From: Thalassotalea nanhaiensis
GTDB taxonomy: Bacteria > Pseudomonadota > Gammaproteobacteria > Enterobacterales > Alteromonadaceae
NCBI RefSeq assembly: GCF_031583575.1
Contig: NZ_CP134146.1
Coordinates: forward strand, 992,001 to 1,056,000
DNA: 64,000 nucleotides
Reading direction: 5' to 3'
Under the pieces are notes generated by a model. The model saw nothing but the letters and a program-made list of their open reading frames with translations. It had not been told where the DNA came from and did no database searches. Positions 9,603-21,421 of the stretch are shown here, piece after piece. A program made the translations under genes and the position numbers. Every line of letters begins with the position of its first letter. Position 1 is the stretch's first letter.

Positions 9603-10214
9603 ATGAACAAAACCGTAAAAGTATTATCTCTATTTGCTGCAACAATTGTAAGCACCAGCTTTACTACCGCTGCAAATTCACCTGCACCTTTAGTGTCAAT
9701 TAAAAGCCAGGATGCATTTTTTAATAGTTTAAAAGCTCATTGCGGTAAAGCGTATTCTGGGCAAGTAACCATTGATAATTCATCGTCGGACAGTTTTGCC
9801 AATAAAGCCTTGGTTATGCATGTTCGAAAGTGTACAGATACAGAATTACAAGTGCCTTTTCATGTTGGTGAAGATTCATCTCGTACTTGGATCATAACGC
9901 AAACTGGCAGTGGTTTATCGCTAAAACATGATCATCGACATGAAGACGGCAGCAGTGACGTGTCAACCATGTATGGCGGTCACACAATGGATGCTGGTTG
10001 GCCACAAGTTCAATCTTTTCCCGCTGATCAATATTCAAAAGAATTATTTGTACGTCAAGGGATCCCACAATCAAATGGTAATACTTGGCAAATGTATATT
10101 TACCCTGAAGTCTTTACTTATAGAATGGTTAGGGAAGGGCGCGAATTTAGAGTTGATTTTGATTTAACCAAACCTATTACTCCACCTAGCGCTCCTTGGG
10201 GCTATAAAGACTAA
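9603..10214 (+). CDS. Exported protein of unknown function
   Basis: I do not recognise a family. The 203-residue product starts with a clear Sec signal peptide: positive MNKTVK, hydrophobic core VLSLFAATIVSTSF and an A-x-A-type cleavage site near TTAAN (residues 21-25). The mature part has two cysteines (about C47 and C77) and a histidine/aspartate-rich central segment, LKHDHRHEDGSSD, followed by TMYGGHTM. These could bind metal, but nothing establishes this. Its ATG is two bases after the mazG stop codon, so it is probably translated from the relA-mazG transcript. A periplasmic location is inferred from the signal peptide alone. Confidence 0.7.
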   Translation: MNKTVKVLSLFAATIVSTSFTTAANSPAPLVSIKSQDAFFNSLKAHCGKAYSGQVTIDNSSSDSFANKALVMHVRKCTDTELQVPFHVGEDSSRTWIITQTGSGLSLKHDHRHEDGSSDVSTMYGGHTMDAGWPQVQSFPADQYSKELFVRQGIPQSNGNTWQMYIYPEVFTYRMVREGREFRVDFDLTKPITPPSAPWGYKD

Positions 10215-10228
10215 TCCACTTACAAAGT

Positions 10229-10259
10229 GCCACCAAATTTATTTGCCATTAATGGTGGC
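10229..10259. terminator. Possible bidirectional terminator between the exported-protein gene and yjbQ
   Basis: GCCACCA (10229-10235) and TGGTGGC (10253-10259) form a 7 bp stem around an AT-rich loop of 17 bases. The right arm lies inside the last codons of yjbQ. T-rich sequence follows on both strands but is interrupted, so terminator strength is uncertain. Confidence 0.4.
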
Positions 10260-10658
10260 TATTATTCTACGCGAAGAGGCATGATCACGATGCTCGCATA
10301 AGAAAATACCTTGCCATGTGCCCATTGCTAACTGGCCATTGCAAATAGGGACAGTTATTTGACAGCCTAGAATAGATGACTTTATATGGGCAGGCATATC
10401 GTCAGGCCCCTCATAATCGTGTTGATAATAAGGGGCATTTTCAGGAACAAATTTGTTGAAGTGCCTTTCTAAATCGCCGCGCACTGTTGGGTCAGCATTT
10501 TCGTTTATTGTTAGCGATGCTGAAGTGTGCTGTAAGAATAAATGTAGCAAACCAGTTTCTACTTTTTTAATTTGTGGTAACTGGCCATTTATTTCTTCAT
10601 CAATTAAATGAAAGCCCCGGCTTTTTGCATTAAGCATTATTTGTTGTTGGTGCCACAT
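10239..10658 (-). CDS. yjbQ: YjbQ / UPF0047 family protein
   Basis: A 139-residue cytosolic protein of the YjbQ family. Some family members have weak thiamine-phosphate synthase activity, but the physiological role is not settled, so no reaction is asserted. Conserved blocks present are [32 protein letters not shown] and the C-terminal [20 protein letters not shown] followed by [13 protein letters not shown]. The conserved histidines of the putative active site are retained. The gene is on the minus strand, convergent with the mazG transcript and divergent from pyrG. Confidence 0.88.
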   Translation of the reverse strand: MWHQQQIMLNAKSRGFHLIDEEINGQLPQIKKVETGLLHLFLQHTSASLTINENADPTVRGDLERHFNKFVPENAPYYQHDYEGPDDMPAHIKSSILGCQITVPICNGQLAMGTWQGIFLCEHRDHASSRRIIATINGK

Positions 10659-10746
10659 AAAAGCCTCTGTATAGGATAATTATTTGTCTCAGGATTTTAT
10701 ATTATTCTAATTGAAAAATATTATACATATCGACATAAAATCTTTA

Positions 10747-10775
10747 TTGTTGAAATGCTTCTCTTTTGCTACAAT
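10747..10775 (+). promoter_or_regulatory. Probable pyrG promoter
   Basis: TTGTTG (10747-10752), a 17-base spacer and TACAAT (10770-10775) preceded by TG at the extended -10 position. A small stem (GCTACA/TGTAGC) lies in the leader, and the pyrG start codon is about 100 bases downstream. This is a sequence match only. Confidence 0.5.
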
Positions 10776-10853
10776 ATCGCCCCGTCCTGCTACACTTGTA
10801 GCGAAAGTAAATTTAAATGTTAAATCTACTTAAAATAAACAATTTTCTGTTAA

Positions 10854-12512
<1,659 letters not shown>

Positions 12513-12520
12513 TTAAACAT

Positions 12521-12554
12521 AAAGCCGCAATCATTTTGCGGCTTTATCGTTTTT
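12521..12554 (+). terminator. Intrinsic terminator of pyrG
   Basis: AAAGCCGCAA (12521-12530) pairs with TTGCGGCTTT (12536-12545) around TCATT, followed by a T-rich tail. It lies 8 bases after the pyrG stop codon. Confidence 0.9.
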
Positions 12555-12709
12555 ACGCGTTGTTTGTTAGATGTAAACTATTGCTCAAAAGGTGATCAGT
12601 TAGATGAAAAAAAACATTTTTCAAACAAGTAAATATTAAAAGATTTCTGTCTTTTTTCCATTTACTATAACGCTAAAACTTACAAACTTATTATCTATTA
12701 AAAATTTAA

Positions 12710-14023
<1,314 letters not shown>

Positions 14024-14058
14024 TAGCTTAAGCTTTTAAATTAATTGGTTAATTTTTT

Positions 14059-14094
14059 AAAAGGCTCTTCAATTTGAAGAGCCTTTTTCTTTTC
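14059..14094 (+). terminator. Intrinsic terminator of eno
   Basis: AAAGGCTCTTC pairs with GAAGAGCCTTT around AATTT (about 14060-14086), followed by a run of T broken by one C. It lies about 35 bases after the eno stop codon. Confidence 0.92.
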
Positions 14095-14159
14095 TAGCTT
14101 ACGAGTATGGGCTATTATGTGATTAGTTAATTTTGACGTTATTTTGAGCTGTACCGTAA

Positions 14160-14801
14160 ATGCATGATTTATTATCTGACGCACTTGAACACTCTACCCA
14201 GTTTTCTGAACTGTGTAGTGCTTTATATGAGCGTGAAATAAACTTGCTTGCCAATGCGAAATTGTCGACTAAAGAGCAAATACAATCACGCTTGAAGAGC
14301 ATGAATTATTATGTGAAGCGGACTGCAGGTTCAATGCTTGCTGCACAAAGCCCACTTTTACTTGATTTACAAAATGCCAGTTGGACTGAAAAACAATCTA
14401 AACAGTTACCTATTAAAGAGCAAACTGACGCCGAGATTCAGAAATGGTATCAAAACAATAAACTTTGTTTAGGCTTGGTTGTACCTGTATTAATTAAAGA
14501 GCATGAAAAAACTCGGATTATGATTGATTGTATTGACCGTATAGATGAAGAAAATCAGCGTTTTAGAACAAATTATTGTGGTTGGTTTTATTTAAACAAA
14601 ACGCCTACTCATCAAGATGAAAACTACACTTTGCTTAAACCCAATAAAAAAGTGTTTACTGCTGCGTGCAGCGGTCACCAGTGGCAAGGTAATCGTCGTA
14701 CTCAAACCCTTACCTTACCATTAAGAGAGTTATTACTTTCTTGTCAAATAAACTGGCGTAATCTGCGTTTACCAGTATCTCTAAAATCTAGCGTTTTTTA
14801 A
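14160..14801 (+). CDS. Protein of unknown function
   Basis: I do not recognise a family. The 213-residue product has no signal peptide or membrane segment. The N-terminal third is predicted-helical and charged (ALYEREINLLANAKLSTKEQ). The C-terminal half has several aromatic/basic patches (YCGWFYL, SGHQWQGNRRTQTL). It sits between eno and ftsB, with its own upstream gap of about 65 bases after the eno terminator, and ftsB starts 99 bases later. Base composition resembles its neighbours, so recent transfer is not indicated. The start at 14160 lacks a strong ribosome binding site, so the exact N-terminus is less certain than the frame. Confidence 0.65.
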   Translation: MHDLLSDALEHSTQFSELCSALYEREINLLANAKLSTKEQIQSRLKSMNYYVKRTAGSMLAAQSPLLLDLQNASWTEKQSKQLPIKEQTDAEIQKWYQNNKLCLGLVVPVLIKEHEKTRIMIDCIDRIDEENQRFRTNYCGWFYLNKTPTHQDENYTLLKPNKKVFTAACSGHQWQGNRRTQTLTLPLRELLLSCQINWRNLRLPVSLKSSVF

Positions 14802-14900
14802 TAAAACTAATAGACTTAGTATAATATTAATGGACTTGTGATCCTTAGTATTTATAATGATTAACACAATAATAATTATTATATTTATATATATTCATTT

Positions 14901-15179
14901 ATGCGGTTAATCACAGCACTGTTGCTACTTTTTTTAGTATTACTCCAATACCGTCTTTGGTTTGGAAAAAACAGCGTGCCAGATTATCTCGAACTGAAAG
15001 AAAGTGTCGCTCGCCAAGTCGATCTAAATAATCAACTTAAGCAAAGAAATAAGCTGATTTATGCAGATATTGATGATCTTAAAAATGGCTTACAAGCTGT
15101 TGAAGAAAGAGCTCGTAATGAGCTTGGTATGATTAAAGATGGCGAAACTTTTTTCCGCATTATTCCTACAGAGAATTAA
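14901..15179 (+). CDS. ftsB: Cell division protein FtsB
   Basis: Small bitopic inner-membrane protein of the FtsQBL divisome complex. The 92 residues show a single N-terminal membrane segment (about 3-20, ITALLLLFLVLLQYRLWFG) with a short cytoplasmic tail, a periplasmic coiled coil (about 30-65) and the conserved EERARNELGMIKDGETFFRI region that contacts FtsQ. It precedes ispD by two bases between stop and start, the standard gammaproteobacterial order, and probably heads the ftsB-ispD-ispF-truD-surE-pcm transcript. Confidence 0.93.
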   Translation: MRLITALLLLFLVLLQYRLWFGKNSVPDYLELKESVARQVDLNNQLKQRNKLIYADIDDLKNGLQAVEERARNELGMIKDGETFFRIIPTEN

Positions 15180-15181
15180 CC

Positions 15182-15895
15182 TTGAATGATCAACAGACTC
15201 TAGACTCATTTTGTGTTGTATTACCTGCCGCAGGTATTGGTAAACGCATGAGTCAAACTGTTCCTAAGCAGTACCTAAAAATTAATGGCAAATGCATCAT
15301 TGAACATACCATTGAACGGTTGTTATCTCACCCTCAAATTGGTCAAGTCATTGTTACACTTGCTGAACACGACAGTATATTTTCAACATTAGTAATATCA
15401 GACAACTCTAATGTTATTGCGGTACTTGGTGGTAAAGAAAGAAGTGATTCAGTGTTAGCTGGCCTTAAAGCGGTGCCTGAACAAACGTGGATTTTAGTAC
15501 ATGACGCCGCGAGGCCTTGTTTAACCCATGAAGATATTGATGCATTAATTAGTTTTTGTTTGCACAATGATAGTGGAGCCATATTGGCAACCCCAGTTAG
15601 AGATACGATGAAACGTAGCCAAGCCAATCAGCAAATTAAACAGACAGAAATTCGTGACAACCTATGGCATGCCCAAACACCACAAATGTTTAAACATCAG
15701 CAATTAACCAGTTCTTTAGAGCGTGCTCTTGCCGAGGGTGTGGAAATTACCGATGAAGCATCGGCGATGGAATTTGCTAGTATTGACAGCTTTATCGTAA
15801 ATGGACGAGAAGATAATATTAAAATAACTCGTCCTTCAGATCTTAATTTAGCGGCATATATTTTAACTCAGCAAAAGGAAGAAGCATGCGTATAG
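15182..15895 (+). CDS. ispD: 2-C-methyl-D-erythritol 4-phosphate cytidylyltransferase
   Basis: Joins MEP and CTP to give CDP-methylerythritol in the non-mevalonate isoprenoid pathway. The 237 residues carry the nucleotidyltransferase signature [18 protein letters not shown] near residues 14-31, LVHDAARPC, and the WHAQTPQMF motif. The only start that keeps the signature is a TTG at 15182; no in-frame ATG or GTG lies upstream of the active site, and a GAGA ribosome binding site is placed about 8 bases before it. The end overlaps ispF by 10 bases, implying translational coupling of consecutive MEP-pathway steps. Confidence 0.95.
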   Translation: MNDQQTLDSFCVVLPAAGIGKRMSQTVPKQYLKINGKCIIEHTIERLLSHPQIGQVIVTLAEHDSIFSTLVISDNSNVIAVLGGKERSDSVLAGLKAVPEQTWILVHDAARPCLTHEDIDALISFCLHNDSGAILATPVRDTMKRSQANQQIKQTEIRDNLWHAQTPQMFKHQQLTSSLERALAEGVEITDEASAMEFASIDSFIVNGREDNIKITRPSDLNLAAYILTQQKEEACV

Positions 15896-16383
15896 GCCAT
15901 GGTTTTGATGTTCATAAATTTGGCGGCGCAGGCCCAATTGTTTTGGCCGGTGTTAATATTGATTTTGAACATGGTTTTATTGCACATTCAGACGGAGATG
16001 TGGCTATACATGCATTATGCGATGCCATCCTAGGCGCATTGGCACTTGGCGATATAGGCAATCATTTTCCTGATACCGAAGCCGAATATGAAAATATTTC
16101 TAGCCGAATTCTATTGCGTCACGTTGTTTCTTTAATGCTTGAGCGCAATCATGAAATTGGTAACGTTGATATTACCATCATTGCACAGGCTCCCAAAATG
16201 GCACCACATTTATTAGCAATGAGAGAAATTCTTAGTGCTGATTTACAAACTGAAATTGACAACGTTAATGTGAAAGCAACAACCACTGAAAAATTAGGTT
16301 TTGAAGGTCGTAAAGAAGGTATTTCAGTACACTCTATTGTGTTACTGAAACCAATCGTTGCAAAGGCTTCTAGTAATGGATAA
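15886..16383 (+). CDS. ispF: 2-C-methyl-D-erythritol 2,4-cyclodiphosphate synthase
   Basis: Cyclises CDP-methylerythritol 2-phosphate to MEcPP, releasing CMP. The 165-residue protein has metal ligands D8 and H10 in [11 protein letters not shown], the [25 protein letters not shown] block with the third ligand histidine, and [10 protein letters not shown] near the C-terminus for CDP binding. It starts inside the end of ispD and overlaps truD by 8 bases, so the three are clearly one operon. Confidence 0.97.
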   Translation: MRIGHGFDVHKFGGAGPIVLAGVNIDFEHGFIAHSDGDVAIHALCDAILGALALGDIGNHFPDTEAEYENISSRILLRHVVSLMLERNHEIGNVDITIIAQAPKMAPHLLAMREILSADLQTEIDNVNVKATTTEKLGFEGRKEGISVHSIVLLKPIVAKASSNG

Positions 16384-17422
16384 TGCAGTAGCAGAACTTG
16401 CTTATTTGTATGGTAAACCGAACAGCCATGGCGAATTACGACGATCTGTAAGTGACTTTAAAGTCGATGAAATACTACCTTTTACCTTTAGCGGTGAAGG
16501 TGAGCATTTAATTATTCACATTCGCAAAACCGGCGCTAATACCTTATTTGTTGCCCGCCAATTGGCTAAATACTTTAAAGTAAAAGATGCATTAGTGTCT
16601 TACGCAGGTTTGAAAGATAGGAATGCGGTAACCAAGCAATATTTTGGTGTACATTTACCTGGGAAAACTCAATACGATCTTAGCGATTTAAATATTAAAG
16701 GCGTCGAAGTTTTATCTTATCAGCGACATAATAAAAAATTGAAGACTGGCGCCTTGATAGGTAACCACTTTGAATTGATGCTGCGAAACGTTGATGACAT
16801 TGAAGATGTTAAAGACAGGTGGCAAAAAATTCTATCATTAGGGGTACCGAATTATTTTGGCGAACAGCGCTTTGGTCAGCAAGGTAATAACTTAACCGCA
16901 GCAACTGAATTGTTTAATGGTAAAAAGGTAAAAGATAAGAAAAAGCGTGGTTTTTATTTATCGGCGGCGCGGTCTTTTCTGTTTAATGAATTTATCAGTG
17001 AACGCATCAAAAACAAACATTTCTCTACCGCGATAAATGGTGATGTGTATATGTTGAGTGGCTCCCGTTCTATATTTTCTCAAGATGAAGTTGATGAAAC
17101 GATAACAAAACGCTTAGCTGAAAAAGATATAAGCATTACTGCACCTCTATGGGGAGCAGGAGAGTTGGCGACCTCTAGTCAGGCTCGAGAGCTTGAGCAA
17201 GACTTAGCCAGTAACTATGAAGAATTTTGCAAGGGGCTGGCGAAGTTTGGCTTGAAACAAGAACGTCGAAGTATCAGTTTGTTTTTAGAGTCTGGTCAAT
17301 TAGAGGTTTTAGAAAATGATATTAAATTGTCATTCTTTTTACCTGCAGGCTGTTTTGCAACAACAATTTTACGAGAGTTATTGCTTTATACCGATATGTC
17401 TCAAAGCCGTGTTGAACAGTAA
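16376..17422 (+). CDS. truD: tRNA pseudouridine(13) synthase TruD
   Basis: Isomerises U13 of tRNA-Glu to pseudouridine. With the ATG at 16376 the protein is 348 residues, the family length; a TTG at 16358 would add six residues inside ispF and is less likely. The N-terminus ([23 protein letters not shown]) and the catalytic aspartate D81 in [14 protein letters not shown] are canonical. The TruD insertion domain includes [14 protein letters not shown]. It overlaps ispF by 8 bases and lies before surE, as in E. coli. Confidence 0.95.
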   Translation: MDNAVAELAYLYGKPNSHGELRRSVSDFKVDEILPFTFSGEGEHLIIHIRKTGANTLFVARQLAKYFKVKDALVSYAGLKDRNAVTKQYFGVHLPGKTQYDLSDLNIKGVEVLSYQRHNKKLKTGALIGNHFELMLRNVDDIEDVKDRWQKILSLGVPNYFGEQRFGQQGNNLTAATELFNGKKVKDKKKRGFYLSAARSFLFNEFISERIKNKHFSTAINGDVYMLSGSRSIFSQDEVDETITKRLAEKDISITAPLWGAGELATSSQARELEQDLASNYEEFCKGLAKFGLKQERRSISLFLESGQLEVLENDIKLSFFLPAGCFATTILRELLLYTDMSQSRVEQ

Positions 17423-17443
17423 AAATAATTAAATTATAGATTA

Positions 17444-18199
17444 ATGATGAAAATATTAGTGAGTAATGATGATGGCGTAAATGCGCTGGGGATCAAGGTT
17501 CTTAACGACGAGTTAGCGAAATTTGCTGAAACGTTAGTCATTGCACCAGATCGAAACTGTAGTGGTGCGAGTAATTCTTTAACGTTGCTGAATCCCCTTC
17601 GAGCAGAAACATTGTCTAATGGCTTTGTGTCTGTAAATGGGACACCAACGGATGCGGTTCATTTAGGTATAAGTCAAATTTTTGATGGACAACCTGACTT
17701 GGTTGTTGCAGGTATTAATAATGGCGCAAACTTAGGTGATGATGTGCTTTATTCTGGTACCGTCGCTGCTGCAACGGAGGGCCGACACATGGGCCTGCCA
17801 GCTGTTGCAGTTTCATTAGTAGGCAAAGAGCAGAAACATTATCAAACGGCTGCAGTTGTTGCTGCTAAATTTATTCAGCGCTTAAAACAACATCCACTGC
17901 CCAGTGATCAAATTATTAATATTAATGTACCTGATTTGCCTTTAGCAGAATTGCAAGGTGTTCAAGTGACTAGATTAGGCAATAGACACAAAGCTGAAAC
18001 CATGCGTAAAATGTCAGATCCTTGGAAGCGTGATATATATTGGTATGGCACTTTAGGAAATGAATTAGATTGTGGTGAGGGCACTGATTTTCATGCCATC
18101 ACCAATGGTTTTGCATCTGTTACTCCGTTAACGATAGATATGACCGCCTACAGTAGTATGCAACAAATGAAAGATTGGACGAGTGAATTGAGTTTATGA
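17444..18199 (+). CDS. surE: 5'/3'-nucleotidase SurE
   Basis: Metal-dependent survival-protein nucleotidase and exopolyphosphatase acting on nucleoside monophosphates. The 251 residues begin with the metal-binding NDDG motif (about 8-11), then [19 protein letters not shown] and [20 protein letters not shown], which completes the metal site and phosphate loop. Two adjacent ATG codons (17444 and 17447) could serve as start. Its stop overlaps the pcm start in an ATGA arrangement, coupling it to pcm as in enterobacteria. Confidence 0.95.
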   Translation: MMKILVSNDDGVNALGIKVLNDELAKFAETLVIAPDRNCSGASNSLTLLNPLRAETLSNGFVSVNGTPTDAVHLGISQIFDGQPDLVVAGINNGANLGDDVLYSGTVAAATEGRHMGLPAVAVSLVGKEQKHYQTAAVVAAKFIQRLKQHPLPSDQIININVPDLPLAELQGVQVTRLGNRHKAETMRKMSDPWKRDIYWYGTLGNELDCGEGTDFHAITNGFASVTPLTIDMTAYSSMQQMKDWTSELSL

Positions 18200-18852
18200 A
18201 TATGACACAAAGAATTAGCGGTAAATCTCAGCGAAGCGGAGAAATTCTTGCCCAGCACCTATATAATTCAGGCATTCGTAATAGTGCAGTGCTGAATGCT
18301 ATTGCTAATAGCCCAAGACATATATTTGTGCCTGAGATCTTAGCGCATAAGGCTTATGACAATACGGCATTGCCGATTGGACAAGGGCAAACTATTTCTC
18401 AACCTTATATTGTTGCTAAAATGACTGAGCTTATTTTAGAGCAGCAAGGTAATGAAAATGTATTAGAAATAGGTACCGGCTCAGGTTATCAAACATCAAT
18501 TTTAGCGCAGCTTTTTGGTAAAGTTTATTCTGTTGAGCGCATCAAGACATTGCAATGGCAGGCGAAACGTCGCTTACAAAAAATTGATTTGCACAACGTG
18601 TCAATGAAGCATGGCGATGGTTGGAAAGGCTGGGCCAGTAAAGGACCTTATAAAGCAATTATAGTTACCGCCGCCGCGAGTGAAATACCAACAGAGCTAC
18701 TTAATCAGCTAACCGATGGCGGCAAGTTAATTATTCCGGTGGGAGAGCAAGCACAGGTATTAAAGCTAATTACCCGTCAAGGTGATAACTTTATTAAACA
18801 AAGAATTGAAGCGGTTAAGTTTGTACCACTTGTGCCAGGCGAATTACTATGA
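18196..18852 (+). CDS. pcm: Protein-L-isoaspartate O-methyltransferase
   Basis: SAM-dependent repair enzyme that methylates isoaspartyl residues in aged proteins. The 218-residue protein has the PCMT start pattern ([30 protein letters not shown]), SAM motif [17 protein letters not shown], and [13 protein letters not shown]. The C-terminus FVPLVPGEL is slightly shorter than in some orthologues. It overlaps surE by four bases, and its stop codon overlaps another ATG (18849) that belongs to a decayed duplicate of the next gene's start. Confidence 0.94.
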   Translation: MNMTQRISGKSQRSGEILAQHLYNSGIRNSAVLNAIANSPRHIFVPEILAHKAYDNTALPIGQGQTISQPYIVAKMTELILEQQGNENVLEIGTGSGYQTSILAQLFGKVYSVERIKTLQWQAKRRLQKIDLHNVSMKHGDGWKGWASKGPYKAIIVTAAASEIPTELLNQLTDGGKLIIPVGEQAQVLKLITRQGDNFIKQRIEAVKFVPLVPGELL

Positions 18853-18932
18853 AGATTTTTACACCGTTATACGATTGGACTATGCAACTTTGTGCTGAGC
18901 AAAAGTCTCAAGCACAATGTAAAGGGAATTAA
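18849..18932 (+). pseudogene. Truncated duplicate of the yqaA-like gene start (27-codon reading frame)
   Basis: An ATG overlapping the pcm stop as ATGA opens a 27-residue frame beginning [12 protein letters not shown] and ending at TAA 18930-18932. The first 38 bases match the start of the following gene (18934-18971) at 35 positions. After that the copy diverges and stops. The arrangement suggests that the 5' end of the membrane protein gene was duplicated, or that a paralogue was mostly deleted, leaving this stub between pcm and the intact copy. It may still be translated by coupling to pcm and pass ribosomes on to the next start two bases beyond its stop. Confidence 0.75.
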
Positions 18933-18933
18933 C

Positions 18934-19512
18934 TTGAAGATTTTTACACCGTTATACAACTGGACTATGCACTGGGCGGAACATAAGTTTGCCCCAGCGA
19001 TCCTTGCAATATTAACCTTTGCTGAATCGGTTTTTTTTCCAATACCACCTGATGTGTTACTTGCCCCTATGGTGTTATCAAAACCAGAAAGAGCATGGAG
19101 ATTAGCTGCACTTACAACGGTTTCATCTGTAATTGGTGGCGTAGTAGGGTATTTGTTAGGTTATCTATTGTTTGAACCGGTTATTCAGCCTATTTTAATT
19201 GACTTCAATTACATGGATAAATTTAATCATGCGATGGATTGGTTTGAAGAATATGGGGTTTGGGTAGTATTTATTGCAGGCTTTTCTCCAATTCCATATA
19301 AAGTTTTTACGTTAAGTGCTGGTTTTCTGCAAATGCTGTTTATTCCGTTCTTAATTGCGTCAACTGTAGGAAGAGGTTTGCGCTTCTTTTTAGTTGCTGG
19401 TTTGATTAAAGCAGGTGGAAAGCCTATGGAGATCAAAATCAGAGAGAGCGTCGATTTAATTGGTTGGGTTATTGTATTTCTAATTATCGCGTTATATTTT
19501 ATTATTAATTAA
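18934..19512 (+). CDS. YqaA/DedA-type (SNARE-associated) inner-membrane protein
   Basis: Polytopic inner-membrane protein of the VTT/DedA superfamily, YqaA-like branch; substrate unknown here, though relatives are implicated in lipid-carrier flipping and envelope homeostasis. With the TTG start at 18934 it has 192 residues. Features include FAPAILAILTFAESVFFPIP near the N-terminus, the re-entrant-loop glycine-rich stretch SSVIGGVVGYLLGYLLFEP, and FIAGFSPIPYKVFTLSAG followed by GRGLRFFLVAG. TTG 18934 is preferred because AAAGGG lies upstream and the duplicated stub begins at the corresponding codon with ATG. A GTG at 18892 would add 14 residues unlike the family. It lies between pcm and nlpD. 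Confidence 0.85.
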   Translation: MKIFTPLYNWTMHWAEHKFAPAILAILTFAESVFFPIPPDVLLAPMVLSKPERAWRLAALTTVSSVIGGVVGYLLGYLLFEPVIQPILIDFNYMDKFNHAMDWFEEYGVWVVFIAGFSPIPYKVFTLSAGFLQMLFIPFLIASTVGRGLRFFLVAGLIKAGGKPMEIKIRESVDLIGWVIVFLIIALYFIIN

Positions 19513-19529
19513 AAAATTATTATTTTTCA

Positions 19530-20381
19530 ATGGGATATGTAAATTTAAAGAGCAAAAGGAAATCTTCATTAGTCATGGTGTTGTTGACCATGACAATGTT
19601 GCTCAGTTGTGCCGATAGAACTCGCCCTGCACCAGTAGTCAACCTTTCAGGCTCAACGGTTTCGACACAAACCAATAAGAACACCTTAAGTGGTAGTCAA
19701 CACAAAGTTAAATCGGGAGAAACTTTGTACTCTATCGCTTGGCGTTCAGGTAAAGATGTGAGATCTATTGCAGCGCTAAATAATTTGTCTGCACCCTATC
19801 AAATTTATCCTGGCCAAATATTAAAACTGCAGGGAAAAGTGCAGAAAACCAGCACCTCAAGCTCAACTACAAGTAAAGTAAATGTTAAAACTAGTCAAAA
19901 AGAGCAAAAAACTAGTCCTAAAGTTGTTGCAAATCAAAAATCACAGGAGTATGGTAAATCTAGTGGTGGGAATTTCACTGATGTAAAAGTACCTTCCCTC
20001 ACTCAAAAAGTGAAACGCTGGATATGGCCTGTAAGTGGCCGTCTTATATCAAGTTTTTCCAACTCCCCACAAGGCAATAAGGGGATCGACATTAGCGGCA
20101 ATAAAGGGAAACCAATAAAAGCCGCTGCCGATGGACTTGTTGTTTATGCGGGAAATGCGTTACGAGGTTATGGCAATCTAATAATAATAAAGCACAATGA
20201 TGACTATCTAAGTGCCTATGCTCATAACGATACTCTGCGGGTTAAAGAACAACAAACCATTAAAGCAGGAACCGTAATAGCAACAATGGGTAACACTGGT
20301 ACTGATAAAACCATGTTGCACTTTGAGATACGTTTTAGGGGCAAGTCGGTAAATCCACAACGGTATTTACCGAAAAAATAA
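19530..20381 (+). CDS. nlpD: Murein hydrolase activator NlpD (lipoprotein)
   Basis: Outer-membrane lipoprotein that activates the amidase AmiC during cell separation. The 283 residues have a positively charged start and a lipobox with the lipidated cysteine at C27 (MLLSC). A LysM peptidoglycan-binding domain spans about 57-101 and a serine/threonine-rich linker follows. The M23/LytM domain (about 165-280) has GIDISG in place of the metal-binding HxGxD pattern, so it is a regulatory rather than catalytic LytM, as in E. coli NlpD. It lies directly upstream of rpoS, and in relatives a main rpoS promoter is inside nlpD. Confidence 0.93.
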   Translation: MGYVNLKSKRKSSLVMVLLTMTMLLSCADRTRPAPVVNLSGSTVSTQTNKNTLSGSQHKVKSGETLYSIAWRSGKDVRSIAALNNLSAPYQIYPGQILKLQGKVQKTSTSSSTTSKVNVKTSQKEQKTSPKVVANQKSQEYGKSSGGNFTDVKVPSLTQKVKRWIWPVSGRLISSFSNSPQGNKGIDISGNKGKPIKAAADGLVVYAGNALRGYGNLIIIKHNDDYLSAYAHNDTLRVKEQQTIKAGTVIATMGNTGTDKTMLHFEIRFRGKSVNPQRYLPKK

Positions 20382-20455
20382 TTAATCAGCTAATAAAGAG
20401 GCGAGTAAAAAAGTGAGAGTGTAATTAAATAACCGGTGAGTATTGGGAGATATCA

Positions 20456-21370
20456 ATGGTAAAAGTTAAAGAACCTGCAAAAGTAGTTGCAGACAGTGCA
20501 AAAAATGGAAAAGTAGCTGTAGAAGAAACTTCATCAAATTTAGATGCAACACAAATGTATCTAGGTGAGATTGGGTCTTCGCCCCTTTTAACTGCAAAAG
20601 AAGAAGTATACTTTTCGCGTAAAGCGTTGAAAGGTTGCGAAGCATCTCGAGCCCGAATGATTGAAAGTAACCTACGACTGGTTGTAAAGATTGCACGAAG
20701 ATATAATAATCGCGGCTTACCTTTATTAGATTTAATTGAAGAGGGCAACCTTGGCCTGATACGAGCGGTTGAAAAATTTGACCCAGAACGAGGCTTCCGT
20801 TTCTCTACCTACGCAACTTGGTGGATCCGTCAAACAATTGAACGGGCTATCATGAATCAAACCCGTACAATCCGCTTACCTATTCATGTGGTTAAAGAAC
20901 TCAACGTATATTTACGCGCTGCCCGTGAACTTATTCAAAAGCTTGATCACGAGCCTACTGCTGAAGAAATCGCAACAAAATTAGATGTTCCTGTCGCTGA
21001 CGTTAGCAAAATGTTGAAATTAAATGAACGTATTACTTCTGTTGATACACCGTTTGGTGGTGAGTCAGATAAAGCACTGCTAGACGTTATTGCTGACGAA
21101 AAAAGCCAAGGGCCAGAATCTGATTTACAAGATAACGATATAAAACAAAATATTGTACATTGGTTGAACGAACTAAATTCAAAGCAACGTGAAGTATTAG
21201 CCAGACGTTTTGGCTTGATGGGCTACGAACCTGCAACCTTAGAAGATGTTGGTCATGAAATTGGATTAACGCGTGAACGAGTAAGACAAATACAAGTTGA
21301 AGCATTAAAACGCTTACGAGATATATTATCTACTCAAAATTTATCAATTGAAGCGTTATTTCAAGCCTAG
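20456..21370 (+). CDS. rpoS: RNA polymerase sigma factor RpoS
   Basis: Stationary-phase and general-stress sigma factor. The 304 residues are shorter than E. coli RpoS (330), mainly at the N-terminal region 1.1. Region 1.2 starts near [11 protein letters not shown], and region 2 has [20 protein letters not shown] and [20 protein letters not shown]. Region 3 contains [10 protein letters not shown], and region 4 ends with the helix-turn-helix [25 protein letters not shown] ribosome binding site lies about 8 bases before the ATG. It converges on mutS. A terminator followed by a tandem hairpin array carrying CsrA-like sites lies directly downstream. Confidence 0.97.
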   Translation: MVKVKEPAKVVADSAKNGKVAVEETSSNLDATQMYLGEIGSSPLLTAKEEVYFSRKALKGCEASRARMIESNLRLVVKIARRYNNRGLPLLDLIEEGNLGLIRAVEKFDPERGFRFSTYATWWIRQTIERAIMNQTRTIRLPIHVVKELNVYLRAARELIQKLDHEPTAEEIATKLDVPVADVSKMLKLNERITSVDTPFGGESDKALLDVIADEKSQGPESDLQDNDIKQNIVHWLNELNSKQREVLARRFGLMGYEPATLEDVGHEIGLTRERVRQIQVEALKRLRDILSTQNLSIEALFQA

Positions 21371-21394
21371 ATTTATAAAGACACTTTCAGATAA

Positions 21395-21421
21395 AAAAAA
21401 CCAGCATTACGCTGGTTTTTT
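21395..21421 (+). terminator. Intrinsic terminator of rpoS
   Basis: CCAGC (21401-21405) and GCTGG (21411-21415) flanked by runs of A and T form a bipolar hairpin around ATTAC, ending in a T tract. The repeat array starts at the next base. Confidence 0.92.

Noticed and set aside
18892-18933. GTG start for the yqaA-like gene
   Set aside because: The added 14 residues are translated from the decayed duplicate in another frame and do not resemble the family; TTG 18934 has a better ribosome binding site.
20130-20381. Active-site loss in NlpD as a mutation
   Set aside because: The missing LytM metal ligands are normal for NlpD, which is an amidase activator and not a peptidase.
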